Shown here: piece after piece, positions 36,746 to 46,251 of the stretch
Layout: every line of letters begins with the position of its first letter
Position numbering within the stretch: the first letter of the stretch is position 1
Source: Sclerodactyla briareus
Taxonomy: Eukaryota; Echinodermata; Holothuroidea; Dendrochirotida; Sclerodactylidae
NCBI GenBank assembly: GCA_026419785.1
Contig: JAODTK010000510.1
Location: 62,001 to 126,000 of the forward strand
DNA: 64,000 bases
Direction of reading: 5' to 3'
Notes under the pieces: model-generated
Database searches by the model: none
Seen by the model: only the letters and a program-made list of their open reading frames with translations
What the model was told of the DNA's origin: nothing
Translations under genes and position numbers: made by a program

Positions 36746-38879
36746 TACTTTGCCATTGTTGGAAGTATGTTACATTACCTGGATTCACCTGGATGGCCCC
36801 CCTCGTCGTCTGGTTTCAGGAGGTCTTCTGAAGATAATGGCTCTTAGGGATAGGAGGTCTAATGACCCTTGAAGATCCCGCACTCAGCTATTTCTGTTCT
36901 TGAAAATATTCAGGGTTTGGGCTGTGACTGCTTCCTGCGGCAGTTGTATTCCAAGTTACCATACATACAGAAATCATGGGCGTTCCGTATTACTTCCAAA
37001 TGCACTGTTGATGGTCTTATTTTCAGTGAATGTCCTCTAGTCCGACTCTCTGTTTCTCCTATGATTTCAGCAAAGTCATCCACATTGTTGCTTATATCCT
37101 TCTTGTGTTTATATTGGTACTGTAATTCAGATCTGTGGCGTGAAGTGGCGTTGTTCTATTGTCATCAACCTCAAATCTTTCAATCTCGCTTCGTACGACT
37201 TATTTCTCTGCCTATGGATGATTTTGTCATTCTCCTTTGCACTACTTCTAATAACTCAATGCCTTTCTTCATCTGGTCTCCAGGCGGGTACACAATAATC
37301 CAATGGGGCGGTTTGGCCTCACAAGGATTCAGCACTACCTTAGAGTCTAAGTTGGTGAAATTCTGTTTTATAATTCCCATCACTCTATTCGCTTTTTTTA
37401 GCAGATTCGCCACTGTCCTACTAAATTGCATAGTTTGTATTCACAATATTCCCAAACCCTTCCCTTCCTCTGTTCTCACTAATTCCTTTCCGTCCATGTA
37501 ATAGTCGTAACTTCGGGTTCCCATATCCAAAATGCATCACTGACCATTTTCCAACATTTAATTTCATTTGCCATTTCTCTTCACCGTAATGAGTAGATGC
37601 ATATCCTCCTGCAGTTGTTGCTGATCGTACATATTTGTTATAGTGTGCACCACTTCGTATCATCTGCAAATTTACTAAGTTCTTACTTAACCTCAATGTC
37701 TTATCGTTCATGAACTATTGAAACAACCGGACCCAGCAATGCCCCTTGTACCACTGATTGTTACCTTTCTCCATTCAAATACTTTCCCATTTCGAACAAC
37801 CCTCGCTGGCCGATCCTTTTAGCCACCTCTCGATCCATGTTAATATCAGTCCATTTATTCCATTTGCTTTCAGTTTTGCAACTAACCTCCGTGTGTGGTA
37901 CAGTGTCCGAACGCTTTTTGTAGTCAGTATATTACTCCACAGATGTTCCTTCATCTATTATCTTTGTTAACGGTCCCAGTGAACCCACTATTTGATAGGC
38001 AATACGTCCTCTTCTGAACCCTATGCAGATAATCACGGAGTTGGTGTTTGCATAGTAACCAGACAAGACGAGCCAGACATGTTGTGTGCTATTATCATGT
38101 GTTTTGTATTCCCGATGATCCGTCTGACATCTCTCAAAAGCATTTCCATTACTTTTCCCAGGTACAGATGTCAAGTTCACAGCGGTAGTTGACACATCTG
38201 AGCAATCTCCTTTCTTGAAGAGAGGTGCTATGTTTGCTCTTTTCCATTCTTTGGAATCTCCTGACGTTCTTATGGATTCTCAAAAATATTATCAGGTTTC
38301 CTCATCTTCCCTCGCCCTTTCTTCATTAGCTGGTTTGATGTTATCTTGTCCAGCAGCTTTCCCTTTCTTTATTTCCTGTATTTTCTTGGGGACCATCTCT
38401 TCATTTATGTCTAAGTTTCCAATATTTACCAACCCTCCCTTGGGAAGAATATTTTCTGATCCGGTTATTTTTTCTTCTTCACGTGTAAGCACTTCAGAGA
38501 AGAACTTGCCCTGAGAGCCTCTGCTGTTTCCAAATCATCCATTGACCCTTCTCCGTTTTCATCCTTTATTGGGCTTACTTTTTCTCTGACTTTTTGTTTA
38601 GATCGTACATGAGTAGAAATGTTTGGGTCGTCTTTAATTTTCTGCCAGCCTTTCCTTTCGAATCCTTCTTTCTTTTTATTTGGCGTCTCCACCTGGTTTT
38701 GCAGTGATTTAAAGTCTCCCAGCCCGTTGGTTCTTTGTCTCTTGTAGTCTTTCCAGGTCTTTCGTTTTTTCACCCCCCTCCCCTAATTCGGGCAGTGCGC
38801 TGTTGGGTTTTCGGGCCCGACCTGAAATATTAACAGTATCTTTTTTCGGGACGAATCACGACGCCCCCTATATCTAATC

Positions 38880-39475
38880 GGGCCCCCTACGCCCATGCTT
38901 CTCTTTGCCAGTTCATAAACCTTTGTGCCTGCTCTTCTTGTCCCCTTGTAATCATTGTTCGTCCATAGAATGTGCTCTGTAATCTTCTGAAACCAAATAT
39001 TGTCCTGCACTGTGCAAAAACTCCTTGAATTTGGTGGTCTCCTCCCATTCCCTTCCAGTTAATGTCGGGGTAATTGAAATCCCCGTGCCACATAACTCAC
39101 TGAACTGGCCACCTTTTCCATGGTGTGATCCGGTCTTCTCATCTTCCGGTTTCTACTTGGACTGCTGTATACTGCTCCGAAAATAATTTGCTTCTCTTCC
39201 ATATCGTTTGCACCACAGCGATTCCTTAAACTGCCTCCGCTCTCCCTCTCTCTGCATATTGTCTCATTTTAATAAATTGCTACAACACCACCAGTTCTAT
39301 TCATTCTGTCCTGTCTTAAACACTTGAAACCTGTAATCGCTACTTCTCCTTCCGCTAATTTATTGTTAAACCAAGTTTCTGTCATCAATCACCATATCCA
39401 AGTGTTCAACACAGACATAACTCTGTAAAAGTCTATTTTTGCAACTAGGCTCCTGGCTTAACAACATACATTTTA
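38880..39475 (-). pseudogene. APE-type endonuclease domain of the CR1-like LINE
   Basis: NARSLVAKIDFYR marks the start of the domain. LMTETWFNNKL carries the catalytic glutamate (TETW), RQDRMNRTGGVVAIY is the DR..GGV block, and GDFNYPDINW is the GDFN catalytic block (about 39088-39059). The domain nicks target DNA for target-primed reverse transcription in intact elements. Stops and frame changes (after GGVVAIY and before GDFN) break it here. All key residues listed are still readable. Confidence 0.85.
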
Positions 39476-40255
39476 AATTCAAGTTTTTGATTACATGACT
39501 ATTTACATTCTGGTGTTCACTCTGTTCTGTTCCTTATTCCCCCCATTCCAAAGGTTCTATTTTTGTTGCGATGGTATGTCTCATAACTTATGACAAGCTT
39601 CCCTTGATTAAAATCTCAGATCGGTTTCACCCTTCCATCGCATTTTCATCTCTTTCTCTGAGCTTTCCCTCCGTTCGCTGTTGATATATAGGTCCGGCCG
39701 TAGCTTAGACTTATTGTACTGTGCATGTCAGTGTCTCTCAGTGCTTTGCCCTCTCGGTAACCTTGCCCTTGGCCCCTCTCGGGTTCTTCATCTCTACACT
39801 TACATACCTTTTGTCTTTCAGTTTATTTACTTGGGTTATGTCACGGGGAGGGAAATTGTAAACTTCTGCGCAAGTCTTCAACTTTCCCAGCAGTTCTCCT
39901 GTGTGTCGCCATCCTTCTTCAGTTATTAAGAACCACTCTATTTTTCCTCCTTTCCCTCTGAGCCTTCGCTTCCTTTCTGGATTTCCTCATTTCTCCCTGA
40001 TGTTGTCGACATTGCTGACAGTTGCTCTCTCATGTCTCCGAGTTGTACTGCACACTGTTTTTTTTATCTCTTTGGTCCCTTGTACTTCATAATCCACTGC
40101 TTTGTCATTACAGTTTCTACAGAACAATGAATTTTTCTCCAACTGTCGCAATAGTAGAAAGTACATTCCTTTGGTACATTTGCACATGCTATATGGTACC
40201 ATATGACAGTATTCCATTGTAAGCTTCATCCTTGTCTCCCACATCCTTTCTACAC

Positions 40256-42445
40256 ATCAGCACATTTATTCGATCTTGGCATATAGACAACTGGCCGTAC
40301 CTCGGAATCCTACCCGATTCTGGGAGGTGCTAGGACCGCTCCTGAAGATGTGGCCACTCGAGGATCGCTTTGTTTGACCAGCTGCTCAGGTTGTGCTTCC
40401 CTGGAATTCTCAGCAGGTGACCATCCAGGTTGGAGCTCACTGCACCAATAAGCGCACTGATCACGACTGGGACCACCTCTGCCTTCACATACCCACAGCC
40501 TTTGAATTTCCAACTTCAGGTCTGGGTACTTCATGGTATTCTCTGTTCATTACTTGCGATATGTCCTGTCAGCTGGATGCCACTCTATTAACGATACTGT
40601 CTGGTCTTCTTGGCTGTGATGACCTATCTTTCCTCACCTTGAAGTCCTAGAGTATTTTGGTTGTTTTCCTATTTCCAGTACTGCGTCTGGTTTTTGAGCC
40701 ATCGGTGTGTAGCCCTAGTATATGTGTATTGTCATATGACCAGTGTAAGCTGCTGCTACGCTGTGTGTCTCCTCAGATACTCTGACCGGCTAGCTTCGAC
40801 AGCCGATATGAGGTGGTTTACTGTCCTCATCTGCCACTCTGCACAACCGGCCCTTGCTGTCAGTCGACACTCTCATGATACGAATTTGGTGGTTATTCGT
40901 ATTGACTATTCAGTGCCTGGTCTTGTGCCGTGTGATGCCCGCCTCTGTTTTCGATTCAGGCCCTTAGCCTGACACCAACCTGCATGCCCTTATCTGTGGG
41001 TAACGTCCTCCACTTGCCGAGGATATTGCCCGTGCATGGGCTTGTCTTCCATTTCTTCTCATATTTATGTTTCCATTTTGATTTCCATTCAACCTTTCCT
41101 TTTCCTTCTCGGTGGGTTCCCGGATTGACATGCTGCTTCCCCTTAAGGGTCTTCCTCCTTAAAATCCAGGTACTCGATGAGCCCCGCAACGTCCCTCACT
41201 TATCGTGCCCTCCGCTTCATTGAGAACCCTGCTACCCCTCCGCCTCGGTAGAGAAGTCTGTGGCTGTCCCGCTCTCGATGGAGCCCCCCCTTGAATATTG
41301 AGGAGTTTGCTCGAGTTTTTCGGTCGACTCGCCATCTCGCTTTGTGTCCAGTCCAATATCCTGCAGTGTAGCTCAGTACCGGCATGACGCATATGCATTC
41401 ATGCTTTGGATTTTTTTTGCTCGTTTAGCTTGGTCTTCCGGACCTGGCGCACTCTTTTGGTGTAGGTCTTGGAGCATAAGCCTTCACTTTGCTCTTGGAG
41501 GTTCTCCATGCTCTGTAGGATACCAAGGTACTTGTACCCTTCGTTTCACGTCGACGTCATATTCTGCCGATTTTCAGCACGAGCCCTTGTGTATCCGCCC
41601 TCCCTCTATGGGCGATCAGTCGCCCGCACTTCTCGAGGCCGAACCGCATTCCGATATCCTCTCTGAGATCTGGAACTTAGTGGATCATTGAGTCGATGTC
41701 CTGCTCCTTCTCCCATAGAGCCTGGTCACCCTGCTACAGCAGTGATGGAATTGGTGTGACCTTGACTCAGAGTGTCGCCTCGTTGTGATTTCTCAGTATG
41801 TGGCTGAGGGTGTTGAGTGCCACACGAACCTAGCGTGACAATGCGTCCCCTTGGAAGATCCCACTCTTAATTGGATCTGGGCCAGTTGTTTTGCCCGCTT
41901 GCTGGAGGTTAGTGGACTCCATTTCGCATGGTACTGGGATCAAATTCATACCGTCTGGTCTATCTTGTCATTTTCATCGTCTATTATCCATGAGTGTGGT
42001 ACGGAGTCCGTAGGCCCTTCTGGATAGTCGACCACGCTACTGCTAGCCTTCGTTGGCGGCGAAGTTTTTCTCGAAGTCCTTGCTCACGGCCTTGTTAATG
42101 ATGAGCTGGTCTTGTGGTTCCCCTACTCTCTGGCCTAACTCCTTTCTTTTTCCTCAGCGAGCAATGTTATGCTAGTCCTGGTGAACCTGATCTGGTCAGC
42201 CAGAGTGCCAGACAGCAACTTCAGTGGTCGGGAGGCATGTGATTGGCCCTGAATTTTTGCTGGTGAGGGGTCTTTGTTGGGGTCCTTCTGGATCAGGCAT
42301 GTCCTTCCAATCGTCAACCTGTAGGTGTGTCGACTGGGTGTCCCACAAGTTGCTGCAACTGTGTCGTTATTCTGTGGTGGAGGGTGGTCATTTTCTTCAC
42401 CAGAAGGCCTGTACCTGGTCTGGTCCGAGGGACTTCCAGTTCGAC
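40256..42445 (-). mobile_element. Second decayed LINE: polyprotein relic, R2/NeSL-like type
   Basis: Minus-strand translation in shifting frames gives LGPDQVQAFW, GPITCLP, DQLIINKAVSKDF, QDIDSMI, IGMRFGLEKCGRL (about 41.65-41.60 kb), YKYLGILQ, INTYA/YSAGILDWTQ-like blocks (GILDWTQ region about 41.35 kb), RGLISVE-like decay, KPMHGQYL and, at the end, KYPDLKLEIQRLW followed by a VVPVVISALIGAV block. This order matches a family of invertebrate and fish non-LTR polyproteins with a C-terminal restriction-like nuclease region. The catalytic DD box before QDIDSMI is lost. The 5' part is missing at a TAA microsatellite (42454-42485). The 3' end abuts the PHD start of the CR1-type element. The clade is an inference. 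Confidence 0.75.
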
Positions 42446-42448
42446 ATA

Positions 42449-42450
<2 letters not shown>

Positions 42451-42479
<29 letters not shown>

Positions 42480-42486
42480 CATTATA
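42451..42486. repeat. (ATT)n microsatellite
   Basis: CATATTATTATT... repeated about ten times, ending ATCATTATAG. It sits at the 5'-truncated edge of the second LINE on the minus strand. Poly-Ile/Tyr frames across it are artefacts. Confidence 0.95.
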
Positions 42487-43149
42487 GAAAAAATATCTTG
42501 TCATCACAAATATGGGTACTAGTAGATCACAACTTGTGGTAGTCTTTACCACCTTAAACCGCAGGCGAATAACTGACCTCGTCTCACGAAAGGATCAGTA
42601 CGATTGGGTATGGTTAGACATGGTAATGCCATTTGGGGAATACCTGATATCAATTCCCCCAACCCCAGCCTATTTATATAGGTCTCGAGAACCTGTCATG
42701 TAGATCGGCATGTAATTCTACACCTAAATGTTTTCGAAAACATGCCCACACGAGCACACGAACGAGGTACTCGGTCGCAATTTCGCGAACAAAGGTAGAA
42801 GAAATTTGTCTCGTATTCAAGGTCCACGTACGTGACTACAATTGGGGCATTCTTTAGCGTGCAGTTACACGTAGCTGAAATTCGAGTTTGCATATTAACT
42901 GCTACTGGCGTGTGCTTAGCTCGGCAGTGACTCACGTGAGCTGTAGACAGAACTGCATCGGTCTGAATAGGTCAATAGCCAATAAAAAAGTCCAGAGACA
43001 GAGATAGTTGCTGGCTCATGCAATACGTCATGATTGGGTTGTTCCATCTCGGTTCGATGCTAGATGAAGTGAATCGATTATGCCTTGCCGTCTCGTAGCC
43101 GTTAGGTTGTTTCCCTTTGTTCCGAATCAGCGAATTTGTAAGGAATAGG
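42487..43149. other. No recognisable gene
   Basis: Short frames only (42512-42703 plus, 42696-42935 minus). No motif was recognised. Confidence 0.45.
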
Positions 43150-43495
43150 CCAGTTCGGAGTTACAGTTAATGAGATTATAATGATACTGTGTCAAAGGTC
43201 ACAGGGGAATGACCACGGTTCGACGCTGAACGTACAGTGTGCAGAACAATCTTTCGATACTCCCCTGCCGAAAATTAGAATCCTTCCCCATCACAAAAAC
43301 TTCAACTCCCATATTTATCAACAATAACATTCGAAAAACATGGGATGAATTGGTTGCGTTTTCCAATAGTGGTGACAATTAAAATGAGCCGTAAAGATAT
43401 TGCGATGGGGTAATCTGACCGAATCTCATCTATTCCCCCACTGTTTCTGTGGTGAGCATGTGCACTTAGAGCTACGAACTGGCTTATTGACGAAA
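43150..43495 (+). repeat. Diverged dispersed repeat, copy 2
   Basis: Counterpart of 14640-14965 in the same orientation. The clearest shared stretch is the CAACAATA..GGATGAATTGGTTGCG block and GTGGTGAGCATG, with GAACTGGCTT at the end. No coding capacity was seen. Confidence 0.6.
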
Positions 43496-44164
43496 CATTT
43501 TCACGGGGGTTAATGTATATACCAGTTACAAAAACTCATCGGATACAAACGAAATACCTCAGATGCAATTCGGTGCAATGTAGCTCACCTCAAAAGTCCT
43601 CAGTTGACCGATAGTGGTTGATTGCAGAGTGTGCCATAAGAAAAGCTGAAAATAACTATGGTGTGTCTATGCTGAGATCTGAAGTTGACCTTCGACTACT
43701 TTCGTCTTCTCGCATCCTGGCCGGAGAACGTTCGAGGAATTATATATAAAAAAATTATTGCAAAAAGAAAAAACAAAAACAATGCCGGTCTCAAAATATC
43801 CAGTTGGCCTCACAACGTTAGAACCCCCATGAACATCTTCATTGATGTACTCAAGCGCCATAAAGGGCATTTGATGGAGGATAGTTGGTGTTCAGGGAAG
43901 ACTACACTATTAGCTCAACCAGGTGTCCTCTGCCCTCTTGAATACGTCTTCACTTACCAGACCAGCAATGTTGGGGGGGGGGGGGGAGGTGTTCTATTTA
44001 CGCAGGGTCCTCGGAAAGTAGGAACCCCCAGCGGCATTGACACGACAGACCACGTTTTTGAAAGACTGACATTTGAGTCCAAACTGCACTCCATATAGGG
44101 GGTAAACGTGACAGGGGCGAGGGGGTGACCCGAGAGACTATATTCAAATTTATAGGGTTTTGTT
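43496..44164. other. No recognised gene; 15-G run at 43.97 kb
   Basis: A 137-codon plus frame at 43685-44098 crosses a G15 run (43973-43987). No domain was found in it or in the opposite frame. This stretch lies where the 3' half of the 2A-LINE should be, so it could be unrelated DNA joined by a deletion. Confidence 0.45.
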
Positions 44165-44979
44165 TTGTCCCAACCACACTGGTGAGATGGGACGGTAGTT
44201 TTCCTAGTTAGTAGGTAGTTTTCTATGAATAGGAGTGAAATTTGCCTTCTTAAAATCATCGGGGAAAATTCTGTGTCGAATGACTGTTGGAATAAGGATA
44301 CAAGTACCGGAGTGATTTCCTTGGAACAATTTTGAGTAACCTAACAGGAATTTGATCTGGGCCAGTAGCCTTTCTCTCCTGAAGTTAGGAGAGAAGTTTG
44401 CAGACGCCATTAGGGCGTGACAGTTAGTACAGCAGGGATGGGTAGGCGGATACACCCTTGTTGGGAATGGAGTGACCACTGTGGTCACGATTGGTGAACA
44501 CAGAGGCAACGTAATCATTTAGTAAGGTTGCCTTTGCCTTGGCATCACTAACATTGTTTCCCTGGTGTTTTAGGGATGAAATGCCATATTGGTCTTTCCT
44601 TTGACTTTTGACAAACTTGAACAGATTCTTCTTGTTAGCTATGTCGGACTCTTGATTGTCGAACAACTTATTTACATAGTTCCAATAGGAATCCTTAATC
44701 AGTTTGTCAAGGAGTTTACAATAGTGTGTATACTGTGGGACGTCACGAGGTCTTCTACCCTCTTTCAGTAAGGAATCGAACAGCCGACGTCGCTTAGCAA
44801 TATGTTTTTTTAGGAAAACCAGTAATCCATGCGGTAAAACTATTTTCAGAAATATACTTAGAGGGGATAAACATGGCTTGGGCTTTCAGGAGGAAAGACT
44901 GAATGGAGAGAAAGTTTTCATCAACAGACTTTGTATGGGCCTCAGCACAGTAGATGCGAGCAAACTCAGTTGCAGCCAG

Positions 44980-45612
44980 TTTTAGGCCCGTTGTGCCACC
45001 TTTGTTCCATTGGTAGATTTTCCGGGGGGGGGGGGGGTCTTGTTAATTGGAATGGAACAGAGAATGTCAGCAAGGATGATGTTATGGTTATTCACTGTGC
45101 TTTTCCCGAGAATAGTCGTGATAGTAGTAACAGAGTCGGGCTTGTTTGTCAGGAGAAGGTCAAGAGTGGAATCGCCACGAGTAGGGATAGTAACCATTTG
45201 GTCAAGTGCGAAGTCGGCAGTTAGTTCAGTCAGTTTGCCACAGGATTCGGGGTGGGCAGCTCTGGGTTTATTAGAAAGGGATGACCAGTCTATGTCTTTC
45301 AAATTGAAATCTCCACAGAGGTACATAGGGGTATCAACGCCCTTTTTTGGGGGAACAGAATCAATACTCTGTCTTAGATTGTCAATGTCGTGGGCGGAAG
45401 AACCTGGTGGCCTATAGTAGACTCCAAATATAAGGGATATGTTATGAGAGGCAGATATGTGGGCCTATTTGATCTCACAGATAGAGTCACTATCGATTTC
45501 AGTGGCTATAGTTTCACAGCCAAGGACGATATCAGGGCTATAATTTCAAGCAGGGTGTGAAATCGCGCCCGCTTGTTAGCAGAAACAAGACTGTTGAAGT
45601 TTATTATAGTAG
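44980..45612 (-). pseudogene. APE-type endonuclease domain of the 2A-LINE
   Basis: The domain begins with INFNSLVSANKRARFHTLLE and a CET block (45.6-45.5 kb; the usual TETW is changed). It continues through VYYRPPGSS, DNLRQSIDSVPPKKG, LCGDFNLKDIDW (GDFN catalytic block near 45310), FALDQMVTIPTRGDSTLDLLL and NNHNIILADI in place of the usual SDH motif (HN instead of DH). The loss of SDH and the G-run insertion make it inactive. The 114-codon open frame 45326-44982 is the largest intact piece. Confidence 0.85.
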
Positions 45613-45864
45613 CATAAATTTTGTGCTTGATAGAGGGAGGAGTATTTCTTTTCTTTTGCCTAGGGTGGTGTTTGGCCCTGGTGGATTTGGAGTTGATGGT
45701 ACGCGGTCAGTGGTTCTGTCGTTAATCTCAAGAGGAGGGGGGAAGTGGGGAGAGGGCCGCAGTAAGTAGAGGCAGTATCGAGAGTGACCAGGGAAAGGTG
45801 AGAAGGTCAAATGAGTTAGATAAGTCCAAGGACTGGTTGAAAAATGGGGGTGTTATATTTGGAG

Positions 45865-46032
45865 CATCGCAAAGATGACAAATCCAAGCGAAACTTTTGT
45901 TAAGGTCGGTGTGGGCATCATAGGAGATGTCGCTCATATCAGAGCAGGATGAATGGAGTAATTTCCACAAGAATCACAGTCGATACTTTTTTCTGACCAT
46001 GAACAGTTTCTGCCACACCAACCACATGGCCA
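45865..46032 (-). pseudogene. PHD-type zinc finger after the 2A-like motif
   Basis: Cysteine pattern C-G-W-C-G-R-N-C ... C-D-S-C ... W-K-L-L-H-S-S-C ... W-I-C-H-L-C fits the C4-H-C3 spacing of a PHD finger, a known component of the N-terminal region of invertebrate CR1-like elements. One frame change, between CDSC and WKLLHSSC (about 45965), splits it across two open frames. The role in the element is presumably nucleic-acid or chromatin binding and is not known. Confidence 0.85.
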
Positions 46033-46038
46033 GTATTG

Positions 46039-46062
46039 AGGGCCTGGATTTAGTTCTACATC
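46039..46062 (-). other. 2A-like translational recoding motif DVELNPGP
   Basis: GAT GTA GAA CTA AAT CCA GGC CCT on the minus strand encodes the exact D-V-E-x-N-P-G-P consensus, preceded by a hydrophobic stretch (PLILLTVHFLSANLQSS). In this class the ribosome fails to form the Gly-Pro bond, releasing the upstream peptide and continuing with Pro. 2A-like motifs are documented in CR1 and related LINEs of sea urchins and other invertebrates. The motif lies 50-57 codons after the first ATG, directly before the PHD finger, as in those elements. The motif itself is intact although the rest of the element is broken. Confidence 0.9.
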
Positions 46063-46132
46063 GCTAGATTGGAGGTTGGCAGATAAGAAATGGACAGTTA
46101 ATAATATGAGGGGGGAGTATTTACTAAGATCC

Positions 46133-46240
46133 CTAAATAGGGTAGCATGAAAATGCATGCATATATTCTTCCCTGGTATTGAAGTACTAAATAGGGTAAC
46201 ATGAAAATGCATGCATATATTCTTCCCTGGTACGACTTCA
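46133..46240. repeat. 54-bp tandem duplication at the 2A-ORF start
   Basis: CTAAATAGGGTAGCATGAAA and CTAAATAGGGTAACATGAAA start at 46133 and 46187, a period of 54 bp. The unit includes AATGCATGCATATATTCTTC. It equals 18 codons and keeps the frame, duplicating the start codon (ATG at 46212 and 46158) and the peptide PGKNICMHFH.TLF. Confidence 0.93.
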
Positions 46241-46251
46241 AGTACACTGCA

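Larger units (their letters stand above)
36713..40255 (-). mobile_element. CR1-type LINE, near full-length but decayed, with TAA tail
   Basis: Read 5' to 3' on the minus strand. A PHD-type zinc finger (CRKDVGDKDEA, EYCHM, HIACANVPKE, FCRNCNDKA; 40.25-40.09 kb) is followed by a charged ORF1 tail. Then comes an APE endonuclease from about 39.47 kb (NARSLVAKIDFYR, LMTETWFNNKLAEGEV, GGVVAIY, GDFNYPDINW), a connector (SKQKVREKVSPIKDENG), RT (KKIQEIKKGKAAGQDNIKP, VNLTSVPGK, KLNVGKWSVMHFGYGNPKL) and the C-terminal block (KKANRVMGIIKQNFTNLD, ELLEVVQRRMTK). The 3' end is a (TAA)n tail at 36745-36713. Frames change every 60-100 codons and the catalytic FADD reads FMND at 37715-37704, so the element is dead. 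It is unusually long for an old CR1 copy. The 210-codon plus-strand frame over it is antisense. Confidence 0.88.
44165..46251 (-). mobile_element. CR1-type LINE with 2A-like motif, PHD finger, endonuclease and start of RT; 3' half missing
   Basis: 5' to 3' on the minus strand: the first ATG at 46212, an in-frame 18-codon duplication, a hydrophobic stretch, DVELNPGP, a PHD finger (CGWCGRNC, CDSC, HSSC, WICHLC), a Pro-rich linker (STPNPPGPNTTLGK), an APE endonuclease (VYYRPPGSS, LCGDFNLKDIDW, TIPTRGDSTLDLLLTNKP), the connector (KNLFKFVKSQRKDQYGISSL, ATLLNDYVASVFTNRD) and the RT start (RVYPPTHP, IFPDDFKKANFTPIHRK, then a NYRPIS block at about 44190). Homology stops there, so most of RT is gone, whereas LINEs usually lose their 5' end. 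Frames change several times and a C/G run at about 45025-45037 interrupts the endonuclease. The element is dead. Confidence 0.9.

Noticed and set aside
36869-37501. 210-codon plus-strand frame as a gene
   Set aside because: It is antisense to the RT and C-terminal part of the CR1-type LINE, whose motifs are clear on the minus strand.
42135-42482. 115-codon minus frame starting with poly-Ile as a gene
   Set aside because: It starts inside the ATT microsatellite and runs in a wrong frame of the second LINE.
43685-44098. 137-codon plus frame as a gene
   Set aside because: It is open across a G15 run, has no domain, and is overlapped by an equally open minus frame.
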